Positions 1 through 5,784 of a stretch of DNA of 5,784 bases are shown one piece after another (positions within the stretch are counted from its first letter, which is position 1; each line of letters begins with the position of its first letter). The DNA comes from an uncultured Eubacteriales bacterium (GTDB lineage Bacteria > Bacillota > Clostridia > UMGS1810), in assembly GCA_900555295.1 (NCBI GenBank), contig USKN01000122.1, positions 1-5,784 of the forward strand, given 5' to 3'. Under the pieces are notes generated by a model. It did not search any database. It was not told the DNA's origin and saw nothing but the letters and a program-made list of their open reading frames with translations. The position numbers and the translations under genes were made by a program.

Positions 1-1005
1 GTACAGGTATATTTGCTCGACCTTGCGTCGGTTGTTGCGGGTACTCAATACCGCGGACAATTTGAAAGCCGGCTTAAAAACATTGTTGAGGACGCAAAAA
101 GAGGCAGAGTTGTACTTGTAATAGATGAAATTCACTCAATAGTTAAAGCCGGTGATGCCGACGGTGCTATGAATGCCGCAAATATATTAAAACCCGCGCT
201 TGCAAAAGGCGATATACAGGTAATAGGCGCTACAACGCTTGACGAATACCGCAAATTTATTGAAAAAGACGCGGCGCTTGAACGGCGTTTTCAACCCGTA
301 ATTATAGATGAACCGTCGATAGAAGACACAATAGAAATTATTAACGGTACAAAAGATTATTACGAGAGCTTTCATAATGTAACAATAGATGACTTTGTTG
401 TAAAAGACGCGGTAATACTTGCGTCAAAATATATTAACGACAGATTTTTGCCCGATAAGGCAATTGACGTTATAGACGAGGCTGCTTCACGTATTAATAT
501 GGAAAATCCGTATTCGCCGCAAATAATTAAACTTAATTCGGCACTTAAACAAACCGAAACACAGCTTAAAAAGCTTGAAGAGGACAGCGAAAATCCCGAA
601 TATGAGGAAATTGCGCGGCAAAAAACAGAAAAAATGCGCCTTGAAAGCGAAATAAAAGATTTGCGTATGAAACAAAAATCAACGCATCTTACAATAGATG
701 ATGTTGCAAAGGTAATTGAACTTTGGACGGGGATACCTGTTAAAAACATTACCGAAACCGATAAAGAAAAACTGCTTAATCTTGAAGAACGCCTGCACAA
801 AAGAATTATAGGTCAAAACAATGCCGTTGAAAGCGTAGCAAGAGCGGTTCGCCGTAACCGCGCGCTTAAACTTACAAAAAAACGCCCTGTTTCGTTTATA
901 TTTGTAGGGCCGACAGGTGTTGGTAAAACAGAGCTTGTAAAAGCGCTTGCCGAGAGTTTGTTTGATGACGAGTCATCACTTATAAGGCTTGATATGAGCG
1001 AATAG
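1..1005 (+). CDS. clpC: ClpC-type AAA+ unfoldase, N-terminal part (5' end outside window, ends at in-frame TAG)
   Basis: ClpC is a cytoplasmic hexameric ATPase that unfolds proteins and feeds them to the ClpP protease. The frame is open from base 1, so the TTG at 13 is not the start; the N-domain and the first Walker A lie upstream. Numbering codons from base 1, the sequence shows the first ATPase domain with pore-loop region AGTQYRGQF, Walker B VVLVIDE (D42/E43), the block IGATTLDEYRKFIEKDAALERRF with arginines 95-96, then a short charged coiled-coil middle segment (about 179-225), the linker ELWTGIPV, and the second Walker A GPTGVGKT (303-310, K309). The short middle segment fits ClpC and argues against ClpB, whose middle domain is much longer. 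The reading frame stops at codon 335 (TAG) right after DMSE, between Walker A and Walker B of the second ATPase domain, and continues in the same frame in the next entry. Family identity is firm; whether this is a working gene is not. Confidence 0.9.
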   Translation, partial: VQVYLLDLASVVAGTQYRGQFESRLKNIVEDAKRGRVVLVIDEIHSIVKAGDADGAMNAANILKPALAKGDIQVIGATTLDEYRKFIEKDAALERRFQPVIIDEPSIEDTIEIINGTKDYYESFHNVTIDDFVVKDAVILASKYINDRFLPDKAIDVIDEAASRINMENPYSPQIIKLNSALKQTETQLKKLEEDSENPEYEEIARQKTEKMRLESEIKDLRMKQKSTHLTIDDVAKVIELWTGIPVKNITETDKEKLLNLEERLHKRIIGQNNAVESVARAVRRNRALKLTKKRPVSFIFVGPTGVGKTELVKALAESLFDDESSLIRLDMSE

Positions 1006-1008
1006 ATG
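1003..1008 (+). other. In-frame amber codon directly followed by ATG inside clpC
   Basis: The bases GAA-TAG-ATG-GAA place a TAG where ClpC/ClpA/ClpB proteins have tyrosine in DMSEY-MEKH. A single base change from TAT or TAC gives TAG. The methionine after it is native to the family, so the TAG-ATG contact may be accidental. Both sides keep the same frame and conserved motifs. Possible readings are a point nonsense mutation, an assembly or base-call error, a suppressor tRNA, or a split product made by reinitiation; the sequence does not decide among them. Confidence 0.85.
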
Positions 1009-1725
1009 GAAAAGCACGCCGTTGCAAAAATAACGGGTGCACCTCCGGGATATGTTGGTTATGACGATGGCGGACAGCTTACCGAAAAGGTACGCAGAAA
1101 GCCGTATTCGGTAATACTTTTGGACGAAATTGAAAAAGCGCACCAGGATGTGTTTAACATTTTGCTCCAAATATTGGATGACGGAAGAATAACCGATTCG
1201 CAGGGCAGAACGGTTAATTTTGAAAACACCATAATTATAATGACATCAAATGTGGGAACAAGCGTAGGTTCATCGGCAAGCCTCGGATTTGCCGGACAAA
1301 CGGGCGGGAAGGTCAAAATAAGCGGCAGAATAGAAAAAGCACTTAAAGAAATATTCCGCCCCGAGTTTTTAAACCGTGTTGACGAAGTAATAGAATTTCA
1401 CGAACTTGAACACAATGAGCTGCTTCAAATTTGCGATTTAATGCTCAAAGACCTTGTGTCGGAACTTAAAACACTTGGAATAGGTTTTAAAATTACCGAC
1501 TCGGCAAAAGAAAAACTTTTAAAAGACGGATACAATCCGCGTTACGGTGCGCGCCCGATACGACGTCAAATACAAATGCAGATTGAAGACGAAGTATCAA
1601 ATATTCTGCTTGGAGGCGACGTACCCTCACACTCGGTTATAAATGTTGATGCCAATGCCGATAAAATGACGGTGTGTCTTATTAAAAATCCGTCGGAGGT
1701 AAAAAAAGTTTCTAAAATACAATAG
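1006..1725 (+). CDS. clpC: ClpC-type AAA+ unfoldase, C-terminal part, in frame after the TAG
   Basis: This is the remaining 239 residues of the same ClpC protein, in the same frame as the preceding part. It opens with MEKH, which in intact ClpC proteins follows the tyrosine of DMSEY. In order it carries the second pore loop (PPGYVGYDDGG), Walker B VILLDE (window codons D375/E376), sensor 1 IIIMTSNVG, the tripeptide LGF (428-430) at the place where ClpC and ClpA carry their ClpP-binding loop, FRPEFLNR with the likely arginine finger, and sensor 2 YGARPIRR (R518). No frameshift or further stop is seen, so the half is well preserved. Alone it has Walker B but no Walker A and should not hydrolyse ATP. 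The ATG at 1006 touches the TAG, so termination-reinitiation is conceivable, but I see no strong ribosome site before it. The gene ends with TAG at 1723-1725, 26 bases before the MgtC-family gene. Confidence 0.85.
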   Translation: MEKHAVAKITGAPPGYVGYDDGGQLTEKVRRKPYSVILLDEIEKAHQDVFNILLQILDDGRITDSQGRTVNFENTIIIMTSNVGTSVGSSASLGFAGQTGGKVKISGRIEKALKEIFRPEFLNRVDEVIEFHELEHNELLQICDLMLKDLVSELKTLGIGFKITDSAKEKLLKDGYNPRYGARPIRRQIQMQIEDEVSNILLGGDVPSHSVINVDANADKMTVCLIKNPSEVKKVSKIQ

Positions 1726-1733
1726 ATTTTGCG

Positions 1734-1743
1734 AAAGGAGAGG
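1734..1743 (+). promoter_or_regulatory. Shine-Dalgarno site deciding the TTG start of the MgtC-family gene
   Basis: AAAGGAGAGG ends 8 bases before TTG at 1752-1754. No ATG or GTG lies at a proper distance in that frame; the first in-frame ATG is at codon 12, inside the first membrane segment. This makes TTG the best start. Confidence 0.75.
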
Positions 1744-1751
1744 ACTGTATT

Positions 1752-2423
1752 TTGGGATTTTTAAATGTATCTCAATTGTACTATATGTTAAGAATAATTG
1801 TTGCAAGTTTGTGCGGTATATTTATAGGGCTTGAGCGTAAAAACCGTTCAAAAGAGGCGGGTGTACGCACTCACTGCGTTGTTGCGTGTGCGTCGGCTCT
1901 TATGATGATAATTTCAAAATACGGCTTTGCCGATACCGTAATAGGCGAGGTAGGTGTAAGAGGCGCCGACGGTGCGCGTATAGCGGCACAGGTTGTAAGC
2001 GGCATAGGATTTTTGGGCGCAGGTATGATATTTGTGCATAAAAGCACTGTTACGGGGCTTACAACAGCAGCAGGTATATGGGCAACATCGGGCGTGGGTC
2101 TTGCAATAGGCGCAGGTATGTACACAATAGGAATTTTTACAACGGTAGTTATTATACTTGTGCAGATTTTGCTCCACAAAAACTTTAAATGGCTCCGTAC
2201 ATCAAAACTTAAAACACTTAGTATTAAAAATGTTGATATGGCGGGATTTCAGGAGCATATAACCCAAGTTTTAAATCAAATGGGCGTTATAATTTACGAT
2301 ACCTATATTGAAAAAAGTGAAGTCGGCAAAAACTATGTTTTTGCCATAGATATTCCGCAAAATTTGTATGAGGAAAAAATAATCGATTCGATTAATTATA
2401 ACTGCACAATAGGCGAGGACTGA
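1752..2423 (+). CDS. MgtC/SapB-family inner membrane protein
   Basis: This is a 223-residue polytopic membrane protein. About five hydrophobic segments are visible (roughly 10-26, 40-57, 78-95, 101-121 and 123-141), followed by a soluble tail of about 80 residues. Family motifs are GLERKNRSKEAGVRTH (26-41), the block DGARIAAQVVSGIGFLGAGM (73-92) with its conserved aspartate, and TGLTTAAGIWATSGVGLAIG (101-120). The tail (about 145-223) is where longer family members have a regulatory, ACT-like domain; I infer this from position and length, not from a clear motif. The family was named for Salmonella MgtC, linked to growth in low magnesium and survival in macrophages; the role of members in Gram-positive commensals is not settled, and a magnesium transport role should not be assumed. 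Translation probably starts at TTG. The gene follows clpC by 26 bases with no terminator between, so the two probably share an mRNA. Confidence 0.9.
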   Translation: MGFLNVSQLYYMLRIIVASLCGIFIGLERKNRSKEAGVRTHCVVACASALMMIISKYGFADTVIGEVGVRGADGARIAAQVVSGIGFLGAGMIFVHKSTVTGLTTAAGIWATSGVGLAIGAGMYTIGIFTTVVIILVQILLHKNFKWLRTSKLKTLSIKNVDMAGFQEHITQVLNQMGVIIYDTYIEKSEVGKNYVFAIDIPQNLYEEKIIDSINYNCTIGED

Positions 2424-2429
2424 AAATAA

Positions 2430-2450
2430 CGGCTTTTGCCGCACATTTTT
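2430..2450 (+). other. Small hairpin plus T-run after the MgtC-family gene
   Basis: CGGC-TTTT-GCCG (2430-2441) forms a 4-bp GC stem with a four-base loop, and a run of five T follows at 2446-2450. The stem is short and the T-run is four bases away, so it is at best a weak terminator or an mRNA 3' end structure. The longer hairpin downstream is the better terminator. Confidence 0.25.
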
Positions 2451-2460
2451 AAAATTGTTT

Positions 2461-2509
2461 AAACAACACGTATATTACTTTTTAAGGAGGTATGCGTGTT
2501 GTTTTTATT
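2461..2509 (+). terminator. Probable intrinsic terminator of the clpC-mgtC unit
   Basis: AAACAACACGTATA (2461-2474) pairs with TATGCGTGTTGTTT (2491-2504): 14 base pairs, one of them G-U, with a 16-base loop. The 3' arm runs into TTTTTATTT, the usual form of a Rho-independent terminator on the + strand. It lies about 37 bases after the stop codon of the MgtC-family gene and before a new promoter, as expected for a transcript end. The stem is rather AT-rich and the loop large. The loop ends in AAGGAGG, a perfect Shine-Dalgarno core, so a role in translation of a tiny leader cannot be excluded. Confidence 0.6.
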
Positions 2510-2511
2510 TG

Positions 2512-2525
2512 TAAATTATAATTTA
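2512..2525. repeat. 14-bp AT-only perfect palindrome between terminator and promoter
   Basis: TAAATTATAATTTA reads the same on both strands. It sits about 56 bases upstream of the -35 box of the next operon, where an activator or repressor could bind. Being made only of A and T in an AT-rich gap, it may be chance. Confidence 0.3.
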
Positions 2526-2580
2526 TTACAGCAATAATTGTTTACCGCCGATAATTCAATATCTTTGAAAGTCTTTATTA

Positions 2581-2608
2581 TTGACAAAACCCAAAAATTT
2601 GATATAAT
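2581..2608 (+). promoter_or_regulatory. Sigma-A-type promoter of the glycosyltransferase operon
   Basis: TTGACA (2581-2586) and TATAAT (2603-2608) both match the housekeeping consensus in all six positions, with a 16-base spacer (one below the usual 17). AT-rich sequence precedes it. Transcription should begin near 2614-2617, giving a leader of about 27 bases before the ATG at 2643. The leader is too short for a riboswitch, so any control is likely at the promoter itself. Confidence 0.85.
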
Positions 2609-2623
2609 AAAAGAAAATAGGAA

Positions 2624-2630
2624 AAAGGGA
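2624..2630 (+). promoter_or_regulatory. Weak ribosome binding site of the family-2 glycosyltransferase
   Basis: AAAGGGA lies 12 bases before the ATG at 2643 in a purine-only stretch. The match is weaker and the spacing longer than for the other genes here. The family motif starts directly after this ATG (LSIIMPVYN), so the start itself is secure. Confidence 0.45.
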
Positions 2631-2642
2631 AAATAAGAAAAA

Positions 2643-3614
2643 ATGCTTTCAATTATAATGCCTGTTTATAACGGCGAAAAAACATTAAAACGTGCAATAG
2701 ACAGCATACTTACACAATTATATACAGATTTTGAACTAATAGCGGTAAATGACGGTTCAACCGACGGCACGCAAAAAATTCTTGAACACTTTGCCCGCGC
2801 CGATAAACGTGTAAAAATTATAAATCAATCCAATTGCGGTCAGGGCTATGCAAGAGGTGCGGCGCTAAAGATTGCGGCGGGCGAATACGTGGGATTTGTT
2901 GACTGTGATGATGAAATTATGCCGAATATGTATAAAACAATGCTAAACCGTATAGGTGACGCCGATATATGCCAATGTGCCATACGCGATGTGTTGCCGA
3001 ACGGTACTAACAATATAAGATTTAATATAACAAAAACCGTAAACATATACGACAGGCATAAATTTTTGCAAAACTATCTTTTATGCTCAAAATTTGGATT
3101 TGAGTGCTGTAATAAAATATATTTGCGTAAGTTTTTAACGGATAACAGCATATGTTTTGCAAGCAACAAAAAAGTATACAGTGAGGACTTATATTTTAAT
3201 CTTTATTGTGCAATGCACGCGGAAAAAATTACATTTATAAATGAACCGTTATATATATACCATCACTCGTACAAAAGCCACTCAAGCATTAAAGATGATA
3301 ATACGGCGGTAAAAATGCTTAATATATTTGATGAACTTTATACCGACGAATACAAAAACGAGATAAGCCGTCTTGCGGTGCTTTTGCTGTTTGTTACCGT
3401 ATCTGCCGTACCGCAGGCGGCATCAAAGCTTGTACATTCGGGCAATATGAAAAAATACATAAAAATTGCAATGAAAGCCGATATACGTATTCATTATAAA
3501 ATAATACTGTTTTGTATGTTATACGCACCGCCGTTTTTAAAAACGATAATTGCCGATTGGTATTTTGGACAAAAACTTGCCAAACTCAAAAACAAAAGAA
3601 ACGGAGATAATTAA
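2643..3614 (+). CDS. Family 2 (GT-A) glycosyltransferase
   Basis: This 323-residue protein is expected to transfer a sugar from a nucleotide-sugar donor to a growing glycan on the cytoplasmic face of the membrane. The N-terminal third is a standard GT2 catalytic domain: SIIMPVYNGEKTL (3-15), the nucleotide-binding VNDGSTDGT (35-43), NCGQGYARG (64-72), and the metal-binding DXD as FVDCDDE (D87-C88-D89). The rest (about 100-323) is less conserved and holds hydrophobic, perhaps membrane-associating helices near 244-258 and 283-300, without a clear multi-pass membrane region. Length is typical of capsule and teichoic-type GT2 enzymes. It is the first gene after the promoter at 2581-2608, and its stop is one base before the TTG of the next glycosyltransferase, which argues for coupled translation. 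Donor and acceptor cannot be predicted. Confidence 0.92.
   Translation: MLSIIMPVYNGEKTLKRAIDSILTQLYTDFELIAVNDGSTDGTQKILEHFARADKRVKIINQSNCGQGYARGAALKIAAGEYVGFVDCDDEIMPNMYKTMLNRIGDADICQCAIRDVLPNGTNNIRFNITKTVNIYDRHKFLQNYLLCSKFGFECCNKIYLRKFLTDNSICFASNKKVYSEDLYFNLYCAMHAEKITFINEPLYIYHHSYKSHSSIKDDNTAVKMLNIFDELYTDEYKNEISRLAVLLLFVTVSAVPQAASKLVHSGNMKKYIKIAMKADIRIHYKIILFCMLYAPPFLKTIIADWYFGQKLAKLKNKRNGDN
3603..3606 (+). promoter_or_regulatory. Ribosome site deciding the TTG start of the family-4 glycosyltransferase
   Basis: GGAG within the last codons of the preceding gene lies 9 bases before TTG at 3616-3618. The frame is open further upstream, but those codons overlap the previous gene and encode no family sequence; the GT4 fold begins right after TTG with KKVVHITQSL. 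Confidence 0.65.
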
Positions 3615-3615
3615 T

Positions 3616-4701
3616 TTGGACGGTAACAAAAAGAAAGTTGTACATATTACGCAATCGTTAAGCCGCGGCGGTGCCGAAAGACTTATAACCGAGCTTGGCG
3701 CTTTGAGTTCAAGAAGATACAATGTAACCGTAATATGCCAATATAACAGTATAGATGCGGAGTTTGAGCAAAAGCTTAAAGGTGCGGGAGCAAGGCTTAT
3801 TATGATGTCTAAAAAGAAAGGTTTTTCACTTTCGGCAATAATTGAACTGTATAAGCTGCTTTCAAAAATTAAACCCGATATTATACATACACATATTCAA
3901 TCTTCGGCATACGCATTTTTGTATTATTTATTTCACAGTAAAGTTAAAAAAGTGCATACAATACACACTTTGCCGCAAACGGAGTTTACAAAGTTTCATA
4001 TGTTTGTGCAGTGGTTGGAATATAAGTTTTTAAATGTTGTACCCGTTGCCGTATCGGATACGGTAAAGCTACATACCCAAAGGGTATACCGGCTTTCGGG
4101 CGGCAGAGTAAAATGTGTTTACAACGGAATTAACACCGAATTTTTTAAACCGATGCACAATAATTTAAAATCGGACTTTACGCTTATAAATGTTGCTAAC
4201 TTTTCGGTATGGAAAAGGCAGTGCGATATTGTTAAAGCTATGGCAAAAACAGACGGCAATATAAAATGTATTTTTGCGGGCGACGGCGGCACAAAGGATA
4301 AAACGCAAAAACTTGCAAATCGGCTTGGTGTATATGACAGATGTTTGTTTTTGGGACGTATTAATTCGGAGGAGGAAGTAAAAAATTATCTTAATAAAGC
4401 AAACGCATTTATTCTTACATCTGAATTTGAGGGTACGCCAATCAGTATAATTGAGGCATATGCCTGCGGTTTACCCGTTATAGTAACCGATGTTGGCGGT
4501 ATACGCGACTTGACAGACGACGGCATAAACGGATATTTATGCAAAAAGGGCGATATTGATGATATAGCGCATAAAATTATGCTTTTAAAAAATGACCCGT
4601 CGTTATGCAAAAAAATGACGTATAACAATTTGCAAAAATCAAAGAAATTTGATATACGCAAAACATGCGAAGAATATTTTAAAATATATGAGGAACGGTA
4701 A
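3616..4701 (+). CDS. Family 4 (GT-B) glycosyltransferase
   Basis: This 361-residue retaining-type glycosyltransferase has two Rossmann-like halves. Counting from TTG, the N-terminal half has VVHITQSLSRGGAERL (8-23, the glycine-rich acceptor-side loop), DIIHTHIQ (H91, H93), HTIHTLP and a PVAVSD block. The C-terminal, nucleotide-sugar-binding half starts after VYNGINTEFF and has FAGDGG, LGR, and the signature EFEGTPISIIEAYACGLPV with the EX7E pair E272 and E280, followed by VTDVGG. Length is usual for the family. TTG at 3616 is preferred over upstream starts because of the ribosome site and because the family sequence begins there. It is sandwiched with 1-base gaps between two other glycosyltransferase genes, so it probably adds one sugar in the same glycan pathway. 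Sugar specificity is unknown. Confidence 0.92.
   Translation: MDGNKKKVVHITQSLSRGGAERLITELGALSSRRYNVTVICQYNSIDAEFEQKLKGAGARLIMMSKKKGFSLSAIIELYKLLSKIKPDIIHTHIQSSAYAFLYYLFHSKVKKVHTIHTLPQTEFTKFHMFVQWLEYKFLNVVPVAVSDTVKLHTQRVYRLSGGRVKCVYNGINTEFFKPMHNNLKSDFTLINVANFSVWKRQCDIVKAMAKTDGNIKCIFAGDGGTKDKTQKLANRLGVYDRCLFLGRINSEEEVKNYLNKANAFILTSEFEGTPISIIEAYACGLPVIVTDVGGIRDLTDDGINGYLCKKGDIDDIAHKIMLLKNDPSLCKKMTYNNLQKSKKFDIRKTCEEYFKIYEER
4690..4694 (+). promoter_or_regulatory. Ribosome site of the third glycosyltransferase gene
   Basis: GAGGA overlaps the final codons of the GT4 gene, 8 bases before ATG at 4703, and supports coupled translation across the TAA-A-ATG junction. Confidence 0.55.
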
Positions 4702-4702
4702 A

Positions 4703-5784
4703 ATGGAAAAGGCGAAAAAAATAAAAGATGTAACAATAAAAATATATTCAAAGTCGGATCATATAAGCCAGATCTTGTGCGGATTTTTAATGCTTAAAGA
4801 AAAGGGTATAATAAAAACACTTACAATATGCGAATGTTTTGACGATGCCGAAAAAATGCCGCATACCGCATTGGTTGAAGCATATATTAACGGAAAAATC
4901 GTTGCGTTTGATATGCTTGACGGATATAACTTGGACGCTGAAAAAACACAGAAATATATACAGCAGGTTGACGCATATTTTAAACGCAGTTATCTATACG
5001 GTAAAAACGTGAGTTTGTTTGGCACCGATAATGCGTCAAAAATATATCCTCTCGGGTTTAATTATCATGTAACATACAACGGTAATCCGCTCGATAATCA
5101 TAAAACTCTGTATACACGCGTTAAAAAAATGGCGGGTTACAAAACAAACGACTTTTTTACTCCCGATAAATTTGAAACTCGGCTAAATTATAATTTTGAC
5201 TCTCCCAAAATTTTATTCAGCTGCAGACTTTGGGATTTTGATAAGCGAAAAAAACCATATTTAAACGAAATGGCACATAGCATAAACAGTGTTCGTATAC
5301 AAACTGTAAGAGCGCTTAAAACTGCATTTCCAAATAATTTTTACGGCGGTGTTGAGGTGTCGCCGCTTGCCAAGGCGCAATGCCCCGATATACTTCTTCC
5401 GAAATCGTTTACAAACAGAGGGACATATATATCATTTATGAAACAATGCGATATATGTGTTTCAACAACGGGGCTGTACGGTTCAACAGGATGGAAAACG
5501 GGCGAATATATTGCCGCGGCGCGCGCTGTGGTATGCGAACCGCTTGTGTATCAAACAACAGGCAATTTTTGTGAAAATAAAAATTATTTAAAATTTGAGA
5601 GTGCGTTTGAATGTGTTGAAAAGGTTAAAAATCTTGTTGATAACCCTGAATTGGTGTATAATATGAAAGCCGAAAATTATAAATATTACAATAGATTTTT
5701 GCGTCCTGATATACTTGTGTGGAACGCTTTGAGAAAAGTAAATTTTTTGTATAGGCAAACGGGACCCGAACCCGTATTGGTTTA
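4703..5784 (+). CDS. Probable divergent glycosyltransferase (GT-B-like C-terminal half), reaches the window edge
   Basis: An open frame of 360 codons starts at ATG 4703 and is still open at the end of the window; the last two bases are TA, so a stop could fall right there. The N-terminal half (1-150) has no standard glycosyltransferase motif that I can place; it includes VDAYFKRSYLYG (89-100), a block I recall from surface-glycan glycosyltransferases. The second half has a beta-strand start ILFSCRLWDFD (170-180), a serine-rich site STTGLYGSTGWKTGEYIAA (254-272), then ARAVVCEPL (273-281), and a C-terminal LRPD (333-336), which resembles the donor-binding half of GT-B enzymes, where a conserved glutamate and a small-residue loop hold the nucleotide sugar. 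No signal peptide or membrane segment is visible. With a 1-base gap to the GT4 gene it belongs to the same operon. Assignment as a glycosyltransferase is likely; family number is not assigned. Confidence 0.7.
   Translation, partial: MEKAKKIKDVTIKIYSKSDHISQILCGFLMLKEKGIIKTLTICECFDDAEKMPHTALVEAYINGKIVAFDMLDGYNLDAEKTQKYIQQVDAYFKRSYLYGKNVSLFGTDNASKIYPLGFNYHVTYNGNPLDNHKTLYTRVKKMAGYKTNDFFTPDKFETRLNYNFDSPKILFSCRLWDFDKRKKPYLNEMAHSINSVRIQTVRALKTAFPNNFYGGVEVSPLAKAQCPDILLPKSFTNRGTYISFMKQCDICVSTTGLYGSTGWKTGEYIAAARAVVCEPLVYQTTGNFCENKNYLKFESAFECVEKVKNLVDNPELVYNMKAENYKYYNRFLRPDILVWNALRKVNFLYRQTGPEPVLV

Noticed and set aside
372..800. Open frame of 142 codons on the minus strand
   Set aside because: It lies opposite the well-conserved ClpC coding sequence, is rich in Ser, Phe and Ile as expected of a reverse-strand shadow, and has no family motif.
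1..1005. ClpB instead of ClpC
   Set aside because: The middle segment is far shorter than in ClpB and an LGF ClpP-type loop is present downstream.
2492..2521. Nine-codon frame starting ATG at 2492 after AAGGAGG
   Set aside because: Only one base separates the ribosome site from the ATG, too close for efficient initiation; the T-tailed hairpin explains the region better.
2424..2642. Riboswitch, T-box or small RNA in the intergenic region
   Set aside because: The transcribed leader after the promoter is only about 27 bases, and no T-box, magnesium-sensor or other known element was recognised.
3550..3615. Longer start for the GT4 gene, adding 22 residues
   Set aside because: It overlaps the previous gene, lacks a ribosome site and adds no family sequence; TTG at 3616 has GGAG at 9 bases and directly begins the GT4 fold.
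4386..4751. Minus-strand open frame of 121 codons over the GT4/GT junction
   Set aside because: It is antisense to the EX7E region of the GT4 gene and to the start of the next gene, and shows no recognisable domain.
5380..5574. Small + strand frame of 64 codons inside the last gene
   Set aside because: It is in another frame of the long open gene 4703-5784, has no ribosome site of note and no domain.

Overview
The window looks like a piece of an AT-rich Gram-positive (Firmicutes, probably Clostridia-type) chromosome. This rests on strong AAA/ATA codon use, purine-rich Shine-Dalgarno sites, two TTG starts with good ribosome sites, a consensus sigma-A-type promoter, and a ClpC-type Clp ATPase (short middle domain, LGF loop). 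The species cannot be named from sequence alone. All supported genes are on the + strand.

Region 1 (1-2423), a stress and membrane unit. The window opens inside a clpC-like gene whose 5' end lies outside. Its frame is open from base 1 to 1725 except for one in-frame TAG at 1003-1005. That codon sits where the family has a conserved tyrosine (DMSE-Y-MEKH), and an ATG follows it immediately. Everything after it is an intact second half of the same protein, so this is a recent nonsense mutation, a base-calling error, a suppressed codon or a split gene with reinitiation. A MgtC/SapB-family membrane protein gene follows after 26 bases and probably shares the transcript.

Region 2 (2424-2642), the only real gap between genes. 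It holds a 14-bp hairpin followed by a T-run (likely terminator of the clpC-mgtC unit, with a Shine-Dalgarno-like AAGGAGG in its loop), AT-rich palindromes, and then a TTGACA-N16-TATAAT promoter pointing into the next gene.

Region 3 (2643-5784), the start of a glycan-assembly operon. It contains a family-2 (GT-A) glycosyltransferase, a family-4 (GT-B) glycosyltransferase and a third, more divergent probable glycosyltransferase that reaches the window edge. Gaps between them are 1 base each, so they are probably translated from one mRNA that starts at the promoter in region 2. Together they suggest stepwise sugar addition to a cell-surface polysaccharide or a similar glycan; the sugars cannot be told from the sequence.

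No tRNA, rRNA, CRISPR array, insertion sequence or phage gene was seen. I found no convincing new system. The most notable point is the amber codon in clpC.
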